Shown here: positions 38,659 to 49,743 of the stretch, piece after piece
How the letters are laid out: every line of letters begins with the position of its first letter
Numbering within the stretch: position 1 is the stretch's first letter
Source: Neomoorella stamsii
GTDB taxonomy: Bacteria > Bacillota > DSM-521 > Neomoorellales > Neomoorellaceae
Reading direction: 5' to 3'
Length of the DNA: 64,000 nt
Assembly (NCBI RefSeq): GCF_002995805.1
Contig: NZ_PVXL01000067.1
Span: 60,168-124,167 of the forward strand
Translations under genes and position numbers: made by a program
The notes under the pieces: generated by a model
Seen by the model: the letters and a program-made list of their open reading frames with translations, nothing else
What the model was told of the DNA's origin: nothing
Databases searched by the model: none

Positions 38659-38811
38659 TTATTTCTTTTTGGGACGGAAGGTATGGCAGGCCGTCCCATC
38701 AGAAGTGGTTACTTTGCGATCGCCGCTGGACCTGACTTCAATGGAATCGGCAGTACAGGCCATGTTGTCCCAGAAATGACACTCTTCCACGCCGCATTTT
38801 ATGCCCGCCAT
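38659..38811 (-). CDS. DUF1540 cysteine-containing miniprotein
   Basis: This 50-residue protein has the DUF1540 Cys pattern: Cys6, Cys11, Cys19 and Cys42 (IKCGVEECHFWDNMACTA, then GTACHTF). The Cys residues probably bind a metal; the family is common in spore-forming Clostridia and its function is unknown. AAAGGAGGTGG stands seven bases before the ATG, and the reading frame is intact between fba and a terminator, so I regard it as real despite its size. Confidence 0.88.
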   Translation of the reverse strand: MAGIKCGVEECHFWDNMACTADSIEVRSSGDRKVTTSDGTACHTFRPKKK

Positions 38812-38848
38812 CTTTCTCCACCTCCTTTGGGTGTTCACCTATAGGTTT

Positions 38849-39721
38849 TCACCCCGGGGGAGAAATATGCAAGCGACCGGCACAGCCAAAGACCTGCATT
38901 TTATGGCGGATAATGCCGATGGCAGCTTCCCGGGCCGGCCCCAGCACTTTACGGGGGTCGATTTCGTCAGGGTTGGCTGCCAGGGCCTGGCGGGTAGCTT
39001 CCACAAAGGCGATACGGATATCGGTATCAATGTTAATTTTGCGGACGCCCAGCTCCACGGCGCGGCGGATATCGGCATCGGGGACGCCGGAAGAACCGTG
39101 CAGGACTATGGGGGTGGGCACCAGGCGGTCAATGGCTGCCAGGCGGTCAAAATCCAGTTTGGGCGTACCCTTGTAACGGCCGTGGGCCGTACCGATGGCT
39201 ATGGCCAGGGCATCGACGCCCGTCTCGGCGGCAAAGCGCCTGGCCTCTTCGGGATCGGTCATGGTCGCCTCGCGTTCGGACACGCTGATGTGGTCCTCGG
39301 TGCCGCCGATTCTGCCAAGTTCCCCCTCGACAGAAGCGCCCATGGCATGGGCAATCTCCACAACGCGCCTGGTCAGGGCAATGTTTTCTTCCAGTGGGTA
39401 TTTGGAACCGTCGATCATGACCGAGGTGAAACCGGCCCGCAGGCAGCGCAGGACCTGGTTGAAGTCAGTGCCATGGTCAAGGTGCAGGACTACCGGGACA
39501 GAGGTCCCTGCGGCTGCCGTCCGCACCAGGGCCGTTATGTACTCCAGGCCGGCATATTTAATCGCCCCCTGGCTGGCCTGGATGATGACCGGCGCCCCTT
39601 CTGCCTCGGCAGCATTGATGATGGCCTGGACAATTTCCATATTATTACAGTTAAAGGCCCCAACGGCATAGCCCTTGGCGTCGGCTTCTTTGAGAACCTC
39701 GGCCAGGGTAACTAAAGGCAT
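38849..39721 (-). CDS. fba: Fructose-bisphosphate aldolase, class II
   Basis: This 290-residue zinc aldolase cleaves fructose-1,6-bisphosphate. Metal and catalytic motifs: VVLHLDHGTDFNQ (His and Asp), ALAIAIGTAHGRYKG and PIVLHGSSGVPDADIRRAVE. The N-terminal VGAFNCNNMEIVQAII is typical. AAAGGAG precedes the ATG at 8 nt. It lies between spo0F and tal as in B. subtilis; a palindromic repeat occupies its upstream region. Confidence 0.96.
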   Translation of the reverse strand: MPLVTLAEVLKEADAKGYAVGAFNCNNMEIVQAIINAAEAEGAPVIIQASQGAIKYAGLEYITALVRTAAAGTSVPVVLHLDHGTDFNQVLRCLRAGFTSVMIDGSKYPLEENIALTRRVVEIAHAMGASVEGELGRIGGTEDHISVSEREATMTDPEEARRFAAETGVDALAIAIGTAHGRYKGTPKLDFDRLAAIDRLVPTPIVLHGSSGVPDADIRRAVELGVRKINIDTDIRIAFVEATRQALAANPDEIDPRKVLGPAREAAIGIIRHKMQVFGCAGRLHISPPG

Positions 39722-39744
39722 AGAATCAACTCCTTTAAAAATTT

Positions 39745-39878
39745 AGAAGTCGGAGGCAGGAAGTCTGAAGTCAGAATGTCACTACATATGTTAGCCTTTG
39801 CCTTGCAAACTTTATTCTAAAAAGGGATAATATGTTGCTCCTTGAAATCCTACTTCCTACTTCCCGCCTCTAACTTCC
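39745..39878. repeat. Inverted pair of GAAGTC-type repeats upstream of fba
   Basis: 39745-39775 and the reverse complement of 39851-39878 align without gaps (pattern GAAGTYRGAGGCRGGAAGT), enclosing about 75 bp. The pair resembles a small palindromic element. A near copy of the first unit occurs at 6315-6345. Confidence 0.6.
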
Positions 39879-39883
39879 GTTCA

Positions 39884-40558
39884 TTATACCGGCGACTTCT
39901 GGCGGCGGCGATAACGCTGTTTGGAAGAGGTTTCATTTTTACTCACCAGGTGACCGGGCAGGCGGATTTCCTGTAAGTTCTCTACCCGCTCCAGGTCGGC
40001 CATGGTACCGGCCGGCAGGTTTTTTTCCGCCCGGCAGGCCTCGCAGCGGAGCTGCAAATGGCCGGGAAAAATTTCTATTTCAATATTTTCGTTACCGCAC
40101 CCGCAACTGACGCGACCGTCTTCGGCCAGCTGGTAAATAAGGGACAGCAGCTGGTACATGACGTCCGGTTCCTCAAAATAATCGTCGAAACCAAGGTCCT
40201 GGGCCACTTCGGCCAGGGTGCGGTCATGGCGCTGCACCGCCCGCTGCACCTTTTCCCGGGGACCAATAAAGCCGACTTCCAGCTCTGTCTCCTTACAGGT
40301 CAGGGTCAGGAGTTCCCGCGACCACAGTTCCTGGCGGGTATAGCGGTTGATATGAAGGCAATCACACATGCCGCAGTGATACTGGAGCCAGAAGTTCTTG
40401 CCCTTTTTCCTGCTGATGGTTAAAAGGGTGGTGCCGCAGCTGCACTCTGCCTGCCACGTCCGGCTCCCGGCGAAATTAAAGAGGGAAAGACCGCGAAACT
40501 CCAGGCGGCCACAGGTTGGACAGCGTAAAACCACAACATTCAGCGTGGGTATGAGCAT
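39884..40558 (-). CDS. Cys-rich zinc-ribbon-like protein of unknown function
   Basis: This 224-residue protein is not recognised. It has five Cys clusters: CPTC (residues 13-16), CSC (39-41), CGMC (62-65), CGC near residue 150 and CEAC near 172, which suggests two or three zinc ribbons. The middle is helical and acidic, and the C-terminus is basic (SSKQRYRRRQKSPV). There is no membrane segment. It lies between spo0F and fba, where B. subtilis has no such gene. A role as a nucleic-acid-binding or regulatory protein is possible but only inferred from the ribbons and basic tail. Confidence 0.8.
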   Translation of the reverse strand: MLIPTLNVVVLRCPTCGRLEFRGLSLFNFAGSRTWQAECSCGTTLLTISRKKGKNFWLQYHCGMCDCLHINRYTRQELWSRELLTLTCKETELEVGFIGPREKVQRAVQRHDRTLAEVAQDLGFDDYFEEPDVMYQLLSLIYQLAEDGRVSCGCGNENIEIEIFPGHLQLRCEACRAEKNLPAGTMADLERVENLQEIRLPGHLVSKNETSSKQRYRRRQKSPV

Positions 40559-40623
40559 CTTTAATCCTCCTCACCCCTCCATATTCGCCGTAACCGGGGA
40601 AATTCCTGCTCCAGGGCAAATTT

Positions 40624-40648
40624 AAAAGGCCCTGCCAGCAGCAGAGCC
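40624..40648 (-). terminator. Possible terminator after spo0F
   Basis: On the minus strand GGCTCTGC, a short loop and GCAGGGCC pair with one mismatch and are followed by TTTT. It lies about 30 bp past the spo0F stop. Confidence 0.5.
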
Positions 40649-40677
40649 CCGTGCGTCCCGTGACAACAGCTTTACTT

Positions 40678-41076
40678 TTACACCTGTCCCACTGCCTGGA
40701 CCTGGCAGTATCCCGGCTGCAATGCCCCCCGCACCAGCCTGTATAGCTGCTGGATATCAAAGGGTTTTTGCAGGAAATACCGGGCGTCGTATTTGCTGGC
40801 CTGTTCTACCAGATCCAGTTCGTCATATGCCGTTATGATTATCACCGGTGTGACAAAAGAACGTCTGCGCAACTCCTTTAAAAATTCCACTCCGCTCATG
40901 CCTGGCATTTTTATATCCAGGATCACTAGGTCTGGCGCTTCGCTAGCAATTTTTTCGAGGGCCTCCCTGCCTTCAGTGGCCACACATAAGTTATAACCGG
41001 CCTGTTTCAAGGCTTCGCAAATTAAACGGCGTACACCCGGCTGGTCGTCAATTACCATTACCTTTTTTTCTGTCAG
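40678..41076 (-). CDS. spo0F: Sporulation response regulator Spo0F, probable CTG start
   Basis: This single-domain receiver relays phosphate from sensor kinases to Spo0B and Spo0A. The first ATG (41058) would cut into strand beta-1 and has no usable ribosome site. A CTG at 41076 lies 9 nt after GGAGG and gives 132 residues. With it, the acidic pocket is Asp10-Asp11, the phosphorylated residue is Asp54 (VILDIKMPG), and Thr82 and Lys104 fall at the same numbers as in B. subtilis Spo0F. There is no output domain. It lies near fba as in B. subtilis. CTG initiation is inferred but well supported by this numbering. Confidence 0.88.
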   Translation of the reverse strand: MTEKKVMVIDDQPGVRRLICEALKQAGYNLCVATEGREALEKIASEAPDLVILDIKMPGMSGVEFLKELRRRSFVTPVIIITAYDELDLVEQASKYDARYFLQKPFDIQQLYRLVRGALQPGYCQVQAVGQV

Positions 41077-41168
41077 ACCAGCTCACCTCCGATCCCGGCG
41101 GTTCCAGAGCCCCCCTTTCTTCATCGCTTCGCTCTTACTTCGCTATCATAATATTTAGCTATCAATCG

Positions 41169-42407
41169 CTAAATTCCTGCTCCAGGAGCTAAATTTTGGC
41201 CGGCAGAGGAAAGTACCGGCACCATCTCCCCGGAGGTTGTGCGCACCAGGTAGGGTTGTCCCTCCCGGCAATAGACCCGGGGCAGGCGGGCGCTGGCTGT
41301 AGGCCGACGGAGGTCAAGCTGCACTTCCTGGCCTACTTTTACCTCCGGCAGGTGACCCACGTCGACCATGGAGAGCTGCATGCCCACCCGGCCTACCACC
41401 GGCGCCCTCTGTCCGGCGATGGTGACTGCCGTTCCTTCCCCGCCCCCGCGGCCCAGGTAGGCCAGGATGGTCTTCACCAGGTGGCGGGCCAGGTCGTTTA
41501 GATCTTTGGGACGGCTGACGGGCGTCAGGGCAAAGCCATCAGCATAACCCACCGGGATGACGGCCAGGCGGGTGGCCTTTTTGACTACATAATCGCCACC
41601 ATAGCCAACGGGGGTACCGGCCGCCACATCATGGATAAATAGAATACGGGCTTTAAACTGCCAGGGGTTCTTTAATTCCAGGCCCCGGCGGGGAGCCTGG
41701 TAGGGGAACTGGCCGTACAAAAGGGTACCGGCCCTCACCATATCAAGGTGCATTCCCCGGTGGAGCAACAGGCCGGTGCTGTTGCAGATATGCTTTAAGG
41801 GCAGGGATATCTGCTGCTCTTCCAGTTCCATAAGAACCCTTTGAAAACATTCCATCTGCCTCCGGGCGGCCCCCGGGTGGGCCGCTTCGGCCAGGTGGCT
41901 GTAGATGCCCTCCAGTTGCACCCCCGGCCAGCACCGCATTTCTCTTGCCAGGGGCACCACTTCTCCCGGTTCCAGGCCGGTGCGCTGCAGGCCGGTCTCT
42001 ACCTTCAGGTGCACCCGGGCCTGGCGGCCCACCATGGCTGCAGCGGCTGCTGCCGCCTCAGCGCCAGAACGGCTGCTGATGGTCAGGGTGAGGTCATTGG
42101 TCAAGGCTTGCGGCAGTTCTTCCGGCAGCAGGGGGCTCATTAACAGAATGGGGGCCGTAATGCCGGCCCGGCGCAATTCCTGCCCTTCGGCCAGGGTAGT
42201 AACCCCCAGGTAGTCTGCGCCTGTGGCCAGGAAGATCCGGGCTGCCTCGACGGCGCCGGCGCCGTAGGCATCGGCCTTGATGACGGCCAGGAGGCGGGTC
42301 GGGGGTTGGAGCAAGCCTTTGACGGCCCGCAGGTTGTGTTCCAGGGCCGTAGCTTCGATCTCAATCCAGCGAGGACCGGCCAGCCGGGTTAGCTTTGCTA
42401 AGTCCAC
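41169..42407 (-). CDS. alr: Alanine racemase
   Basis: This roughly 412-residue PLP enzyme makes D-alanine for peptidoglycan. The PLP lysine is in VIKADAYGAGAVE, and the C-terminal domain has IPVGYADGF with the substrate-binding region and GRVGMQLSMVDVG. The N-terminus is uncertain: GTG 42407 has a distant GGGTGG, ATG 42461 has no ribosome site, and the open frame to 42539 passes through a terminator hairpin and is wrong. A structured leader and terminator (42469-42600) lie just upstream. Confidence 0.93.
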   Translation of the reverse strand: MDLAKLTRLAGPRWIEIEATALEHNLRAVKGLLQPPTRLLAVIKADAYGAGAVEAARIFLATGADYLGVTTLAEGQELRRAGITAPILLMSPLLPEELPQALTNDLTLTISSRSGAEAAAAAAAMVGRQARVHLKVETGLQRTGLEPGEVVPLAREMRCWPGVQLEGIYSHLAEAAHPGAARRQMECFQRVLMELEEQQISLPLKHICNSTGLLLHRGMHLDMVRAGTLLYGQFPYQAPRRGLELKNPWQFKARILFIHDVAAGTPVGYGGDYVVKKATRLAVIPVGYADGFALTPVSRPKDLNDLARHLVKTILAYLGRGGGEGTAVTIAGQRAPVVGRVGMQLSMVDVGHLPEVKVGQEVQLDLRRPTASARLPRVYCREGQPYLVRTTSGEMVPVLSSAGQNLAPGAGI

Positions 42408-42468
42408 AGGGGATTGACACCACCCTATGTTGAGGGAGTAATTCACGTCAAATAGGGGCATGCAATAG

Positions 42469-42494
42469 AAAAAAGAGATGGAAAGCTCCATCTC
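42469..42494 (-). terminator. Terminator or attenuator hairpin upstream of alr
   Basis: GAGATGGA and TCCATCTC pair perfectly around a 4-nt loop and are followed on the minus strand by TTTTTT. It lies between the structured element at 42505-42600 and alr. Its 3' arm can also pair with the same octamer (AAGAGATG) found inside that element, so it may be a conditional terminator. Confidence 0.8.
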
Positions 42495-42504
42495 TTTCCG
42501 TTTT

Positions 42505-42600
42505 AGCTGTTTTGGGCAGGACCGCCGGTACTCCTGCATCTCTTATGACCTTCAAAATGAAGGTGCGTGGGGGGCGGATTTGCCCACCTCCAAAACAGCT
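42505..42600 (-). ncRNA. Cloverleaf-like structured RNA candidate upstream of alr
   Basis: A perfect 11-bp closing helix (AGCTGTTTTGG at 42505-42515 with CCAAAACAGCT at 42590-42600) encloses three hairpins: GCAGGA/TCCTGC (42516-42537), ACCTTCA/TGAAGGT with a 3-nt loop (42548-42564), and GTGGG/CCCAC (42567-42587). Strand is inferred from the terminator that follows on the minus side. It fits no riboswitch class I know. It starts 11 bp after the stop codon of the gene at 42611. Confidence 0.5.
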
Positions 42601-42610
42601 TGTTTATATT

Positions 42611-43042
42611 CTATGTTTTTTTGCTATATATTAGTCTACCACTATCAATATCTTTTTGCAACTCCCTTCTACGAGCCATTCTAAATGATTGAATCGAGTT
42701 TTTATAATGTGGGGGGTCTTGTGGTGCTTTTAGTAAGATTACTGCTCTCAAATAGTGATTTTCGTAGCGATAATAGTAAAAGGCAACCACTTGTTTATCA
42801 TGTTTATCTATACAAACATAATCAGGGTTAGCAACTATTTCAGGTAGTAGTTGATAAGCCTCGTCGTCTACATTTCTATGATGCCTTTTATTTTTCTTAA
42901 GCCTTTCGCCTGTTAAGACTACTTCGGAGGTTTCCTGATACGGAAGTAATTGCAGAATTTCACCCGTAATGTTGCCAACGAATTGCGTTGTCCTGCATTC
43001 TGCATCTATTTTAACCATGCTATAATCAGCCTTAAGATGCAT
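42611..43042 (-). CDS. Possible PBECR-type nuclease-toxin-fold protein
   Basis: This 143-residue protein is AT-richer than its neighbours. The region from residue 58 on (YQLLPEIVANPDYVCIDKHD, FYYYRYENHYLRAVILL, HYKNSIQSFRMARRREL, GRLIY) resembles the phage-type barnase/EndoU/colicin E5-D/RelE-like (PBECR) nuclease pattern: an IPEI-NPD-like segment, two strands, then Asn-Ser and a basic helix. I recognise this by pattern only. Neither start (ATG 43042 or 43018) has a good ribosome site. There is no antitoxin-like gene beside it; the neighbours are a FemX-like gene and the structured element at 42505-42600. It looks acquired. A conserved non-toxin role is possible. Confidence 0.6.
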   Translation of the reverse strand: MHLKADYSMVKIDAECRTTQFVGNITGEILQLLPYQETSEVVLTGERLKKNKRHHRNVDDEAYQLLPEIVANPDYVCIDKHDKQVVAFYYYRYENHYLRAVILLKAPQDPPHYKNSIQSFRMARRRELQKDIDSGRLIYSKKT

Positions 43043-43051
43043 AAAACCATT

Positions 43052-45783
<2,732 letters not shown>

Positions 45784-47466
45784 CTACATCCTCTCCGGGG
45801 CGCTGACCCCCAGGAGATGCAGGACGTTGCGCAAGGTTATACGCGTAGCTTCCACCAGTACCAGGCGTGCCTTCCTTATTTCCGGGTCGTCGGCCAGGAC
45901 ACGGCAGCTGGTATAAAAGCTGTGGAACAGGCTGGCCAGGTCATGGGCAAAACGGGTGAGTCTATGGGGCTCCAGGGCCTGGGCCGCCCCGACCACCGTT
46001 TCCGGTAAAGCGGCAATCTGCTTGATTAATTCCAGTTCGGCCGGCTCTTTTAAAAGATCCAGGCGGGCCTCCCGGGCCGGAGGAACTTCCAAGCCCCTAT
46101 CTTTTGCCAGGCGTAGGATACTGCAAATGCGGGCATGGGCGTACTGGACGTAGTAAACGGGGTTGTCGGCCGTTTGTGACCGGGCCAGGTCGAGGTCAAA
46201 CTCCAGGTGGCTGTCGCTTTTCAGCATGACAAAGAAATAACGGGCGGCGTCCCGGCCCACCTCTTCAATCAGCTCATTCAAAGTTACGTAACGGCCGGTA
46301 CGCTTGGACATGCGTAAAACCTCGCCGCCCTGGTAAAGGCGGACCAGTTGCATGAGAACCACTTCCAGGCGCCCCGGATCGTAACCGAGGGCCTGGAGGG
46401 CCCCTTTCAGGCGGGCCACATGGCCGTGGTGGTCGGCACCCCAGATATTGATGACCCGTTCAAAGCCCCGCTCGAATTTATTGCGGTGGTAGGCAATATC
46501 GGCGGCAAAATAGGTGGGCAGGCCGTTCTTGCGGACCAGCACCTCATCCTTTTCTTCGCCAAAATGGGTGGCCTTAAACCACAAGGCGCCGTCCTTTTCA
46601 TAAATATAGCCAGCCTTATCCAGGTCGGCTATGGCCCGGGCGACGGCCCCGGAATCGTGTAGGGACTGCTCGCTGAACCAGACGTCATAGGTAACGCCAA
46701 AATCCTCCAGCACCTGGCGGATGGCGGCCAGCTTTTCCTCCAGGGCAAAGCGGACCAGCATCTCCCGCCTTAAAGCCGGGTCGGCGTCCAGGTACTTGTC
46801 CCCGTACCGGTCAATAAAATGGCCCACCGTCTCCACCAGGTCCTCCCCGTGGTAACCGTCGGGGGGGATGGTCGCCTCCTGGCCCAGGGCCTGCAGGTAG
46901 CGGGCCTCCAGGGAAAGGCCGAAGTTCTCAATCTGATTGCCGGCGTCGTTAATATAAAACTCACGGGTAACGTCGTAGCCCACGGCTGTGAGGAGGTTGG
47001 CAATACTGTCTCCCAGGGCCGCCCCCCTGGCGTTGCCCATATGCAAGAGGCCGGTAGGATTGGCGCTGACAAACTCCACCTGGACCTTAGCCCCCTGGCC
47101 GATATTGGACCAGCCGTAATGCTCGTCTTCGGCCAGGACGGCCGGCAATACCGGCAAAAGCCACCGGTCGTCCAGGGTAAAATTAATAAAGCCCGGTCCG
47201 GCCACCTCGATCCTGGCCACGCCGGGTTGGGGTATTTCCAGGTGTCGCACCAGTGCTTCCGCTACGTTCCTGGGTGACTGGCGGGCCTGCCTGGCCAGCA
47301 ACAAGGCCAGGTTAGCAGCAAAGTCGCCGTGAGATTTATCCCGCGGCGCCTCAATTACAAAATCAGGCAGCGCATCAAAGCTTATCTCGCCGGCTGCCCG
47401 GGCGGCGGCAGCGGCATCCCTCAATGCCGCTGCCAGCCGCCTCCTGGTTTCCTGGACTATATTCAC
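45784..47466 (-). CDS. argS: Arginyl-tRNA synthetase
   Basis: This 560-residue class I synthetase has the HIGH-like motif in PTGLLHMGNARGAALGDS near residues 131-148, the N-terminal Add1 tRNA-binding domain, a MSKRTGRYVTL segment (KMSK-like) and the C-terminal anticodon-binding DALR domain ending in LHLLGVSAPERM. It is downstream of ywiB, as in B. subtilis. Confidence 0.97.
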   Translation of the reverse strand: MNIVQETRRRLAAALRDAAAAARAAGEISFDALPDFVIEAPRDKSHGDFAANLALLLARQARQSPRNVAEALVRHLEIPQPGVARIEVAGPGFINFTLDDRWLLPVLPAVLAEDEHYGWSNIGQGAKVQVEFVSANPTGLLHMGNARGAALGDSIANLLTAVGYDVTREFYINDAGNQIENFGLSLEARYLQALGQEATIPPDGYHGEDLVETVGHFIDRYGDKYLDADPALRREMLVRFALEEKLAAIRQVLEDFGVTYDVWFSEQSLHDSGAVARAIADLDKAGYIYEKDGALWFKATHFGEEKDEVLVRKNGLPTYFAADIAYHRNKFERGFERVINIWGADHHGHVARLKGALQALGYDPGRLEVVLMQLVRLYQGGEVLRMSKRTGRYVTLNELIEEVGRDAARYFFVMLKSDSHLEFDLDLARSQTADNPVYYVQYAHARICSILRLAKDRGLEVPPAREARLDLLKEPAELELIKQIAALPETVVGAAQALEPHRLTRFAHDLASLFHSFYTSCRVLADDPEIRKARLVLVEATRITLRNVLHLLGVSAPERM

Positions 47467-47606
47467 GCCCTGCCTATACTCCTTTTTCTTGATTATTTCA
47501 ATCCTCTACTCCCCCGGCAAGATGAAAGCCTGCCTTTCCCTCCCGCTCCGGGGAGCAGCTATCCACCTCTAAAAATCTTCCCCTTAGCGTTTTACGCTCA
47601 AGGTTT

Positions 47607-48041
47607 TTAAGCATAACTCTCCAGGTGCTCAACCGTGATCTCTAACTGGTTGTCGCTGATTTTCTTCTGGCCGACCTGCAATTCATACTCTAGATTAATA
47701 CTTCCGCCCTGTTCTGTCAAGTCGACTTCCACTTTAGAAGGTAATACGGTAATCTTCATAGTGCCGTATGGAGTTACATAGAAGCCGGCATTTAAAATAC
47801 CTGCTTCAAAGGTCGTTTTTTGCTCGGCCGTACCCATGCGGTTCAAGGTAACCCGCCGGGGTTCGACCTTTAAAGTTGTGGTGGTACCCTCCATTCCCGA
47901 TAGACTGGTTTCATTGTAAAGGATGTAGTAGTGTTGATCCCGGATGAAGAAGCGACCTTCGGTAACCAGCTCGATGGAATCCTTTTCCCCCAGCTCGTTG
48001 GTCTGGGTGCCCTTGACCTTTACCAGTACGTCCTTCTTCAA
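47607..48041 (-). CDS. ywiB: DUF1934 protein (YwiB-like)
   Basis: This roughly 144-residue lipocalin-like beta-barrel protein belongs to DUF1934; function is unknown. Characteristic stretches are VKVKGTQTNELGEKDSIELV, FIRDQHYYILYNETSLSGME and a repeated beta pattern. Its place before argS matches ywiB. TTG 48041 has AAGGGATG and GCGAGG upstream; GTG 48050 is the alternative and sits too close to AAGGG. Confidence 0.85.
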   Translation of the reverse strand: MKKDVLVKVKGTQTNELGEKDSIELVTEGRFFIRDQHYYILYNETSLSGMEGTTTTLKVEPRRVTLNRMGTAEQKTTFEAGILNAGFYVTPYGTMKITVLPSKVEVDLTEQGGSINLEYELQVGQKKISDNQLEITVEHLESYA

Positions 48042-48129
48042 GCCTCGCACATCCCTTCGGGATTTTTTGGGGTCCTTAAGTTATAATTCTCCAGAAAAGA
48101 CTGATCTCCTTTTTATTTTTAACGATAAT

Positions 48130-48168
48130 TTAACAATTCTCGTTGTTAATTATACCTTGCTATAGCAA
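48130..48168 (-). promoter_or_regulatory. Palindromes and -10 box upstream of ywiB-argS
   Basis: A minus-strand TATAAT (48154-48149) is flanked by a perfect 12-bp palindrome TTGCTATAGCAA (48157-48168) and an inverted repeat TTAACAA/TTGTTAA (48130-48136 and 48143-48149). The arrangement suggests a regulated promoter; no convincing -35 box is seen. Confidence 0.4.
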
Positions 48169-48181
48169 ATATTGCCTAGAT

Positions 48182-48211
48182 AAAAAAAGAAAGCTCCCGG
48201 CCGGGGAGCTT
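48182..48211 (-). terminator. Rho-independent terminator after the DAHP synthase gene
   Basis: AAGCTCCC and GGGAGCTT (48191-48198 and 48204-48211) pair perfectly; on the minus strand TCTTTTTTTA follows. Confidence 0.9.
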
Positions 48212-48266
48212 ATGACTTATAAAACTGCCCTCTTAGTAATACTTAGTAATAGACGGCGATTGTCAT

Positions 48267-49331
48267 CTACTTCCCGCCCGCCAGGACCGCAGCCTTTTCA
48301 AGGAATACACCTGTGGGGGCCAGGCCGCGGCCGACAGCCAGGGCTACCGGCGCCAGCTCGCCCATCAGGCGGTCAAAGGTTTCCGGGTGCAGGGACTGGG
48401 GACCGTCGCAAAGGGCCCGGGCCGGGTCGGGGTGAACCTCGATGATCAGCCCGTCGGCGCCGGCAGCCACCGCGGCCCGGGCCATGGGCAAGACCAGGCG
48501 CCAGCTCCCCGTACCATGGCTGGGGTCAACTATCACCGGCAGGTGGGAGTTTTCTTTGACCACAGCTACGGCAGCCAGGTCGAGGGTGAAACGGGTGGCC
48601 GTCTCAAAGGTACGGATCCCCCGCTCGCACAAAATCACATTGGGATTGCCGCTGTCCAGGATGTATTCGGCCGCCATGAGCCACTCTTCGATGGTCGCCG
48701 CCAGGCCCCGCTTCAGGAGGATGGGCTTGCCGGTGGCACCGGCTTCCTTTAGCAGGCGGAAGTTCTGCATGTTGCGGGCGCCAATCTGGATGGCGTCGGC
48801 ATATTCAGCTACCAGGGCCACATCCCGGGTGTCCACGGCTTCGGTGACAAAGGGCAACCCTACCTCCTCCCGCACCCGGGCCAGCATTTTAAGGCCTTCC
48901 TCCTCCAGGCCCTGGAAGGCATAGGGAGAGGTGCGAGGTTTAAAGGCGCCGCCGCGCAAGATTTGGGCTCCGGCGGCCTTGACGGCCCGGGCCGCGCTCA
49001 AAAGCTGTTCCTCGCTTTCCACGGCACAGGGCCCGGCCATGACCACCAGGCCGCGGCCCCCTACCGGCACCCCGCCGACCCGTACCATGGTCGGCGTTTC
49101 CTTAAGTTCCCGGCTGACCAGTTTATATGGCTTCATAATGGGGACAATTTTTTCGACGCCGGGCAGGTTGATGATAGCTTCCGAACTGAGGGCTTTCTTG
49201 TCGCCAATAGCGCCGATAACGGTCTTTTCCTGGCCATAGATGGGGTGGGTCTTAAAGCCCAGTTCTACCAGGCGTTCACTTACAGCCTCGATCTGTTCCC
49301 GGGTTGCTCCCGGTTTCATAACGATGATCAC
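48267..49331 (-). CDS. aroF: 3-deoxy-7-phosphoheptulonate (DAHP) synthase
   Basis: This 354-residue protein is the B. subtilis/Thermotoga-type (AroA I-beta) DAHP synthase, condensing PEP and erythrose-4-phosphate at the head of aromatic amino acid synthesis. An N-terminal ferredoxin-like regulatory domain (residues 1-70) precedes the TIM barrel with [31 protein letters not shown], the [19 protein letters not shown] segment and [12 protein letters not shown] 49331 has GGAGG at 8 nt; the longer frame to 49364 is rejected. A T-box leader precedes it, and a terminator follows. Confidence 0.95.
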   Translation of the reverse strand: MIIVMKPGATREQIEAVSERLVELGFKTHPIYGQEKTVIGAIGDKKALSSEAIINLPGVEKIVPIMKPYKLVSRELKETPTMVRVGGVPVGGRGLVVMAGPCAVESEEQLLSAARAVKAAGAQILRGGAFKPRTSPYAFQGLEEEGLKMLARVREEVGLPFVTEAVDTRDVALVAEYADAIQIGARNMQNFRLLKEAGATGKPILLKRGLAATIEEWLMAAEYILDSGNPNVILCERGIRTFETATRFTLDLAAVAVVKENSHLPVIVDPSHGTGSWRLVLPMARAAVAAGADGLIIEVHPDPARALCDGPQSLHPETFDRLMGELAPVALAVGRGLAPTGVFLEKAAVLAGGK

Positions 49332-49370
49332 AGTCCATTCCTCCCTCCTGGAAATAAACAGCAAAATAAA

Positions 49371-49710
49371 AACTCCCCGTCCCAGGGACGAGGAGTTATA
49401 CCCGCGGTACCACCCTACTTGGCTGCGGCAAGCAGCCCGCTCATTACAGGGTACGGGAAAAGAAGCATGCGCCTTTTTCCTGCTCCCCCTGGCGCCGCAG
49501 CGAAAAAAGGCGCGAGAGAAAGCCCCCCGGCAGCATCCTTTCCGATACCCCCTCCCTTTTAACGGCGGGAGCTCCGGCCCGGCCTACCCAGCCGGTTGTT
49601 ACCGGCCTTCAGCCTGCTCCTCCGGGGAGAACTTCAGCTCTAGCTTCCCGGCCGGTCTCCCACCAGCACCGGCTCGCTGGGCAGGCCGCTAAAGCCTACT
49701 TTTCCCCATC
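49371..49710 (-). promoter_or_regulatory. T-box riboswitch controlling the DAHP synthase gene
   Basis: The minus strand carries the T-box signature AGGGTGGTACCGCGGG (49416-49401), followed by a terminator hairpin (AACTCC...GGAGTT with a T-tract, 49397-49371). Stem I is closed by GGGGA (49707-49703) and TCCCC (49628-49624); AGTA lies on its 5' side and GAAGTTC on its 3' side. The likely specifier is UUC (Phe, 49631-49629), which fits an aromatic pathway gene, but the codon assignment is uncertain by one base. Uncharged tRNA would favour antitermination. Confidence 0.93.
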
Positions 49711-49743
49711 ATGGGATTTATTCTTTACAGGTTGTGTAAGGAT

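Noticed and set aside
38849..39721. fba as tagatose-bisphosphate aldolase
   Set aside because: Sequence alone does not separate the two, but synteny with spo0F and tal favours the glycolytic enzyme.
42408..42539. Long N-terminal extension of alr
   Set aside because: It would translate through the terminator hairpin at 42469-42494 and has no ribosome site.
42505..43042. Type III toxin-antitoxin system (toxin gene plus RNA antitoxin)
   Set aside because: Type III antitoxin RNAs are tandem repeats placed before the toxin gene; here the element is a single copy after it.
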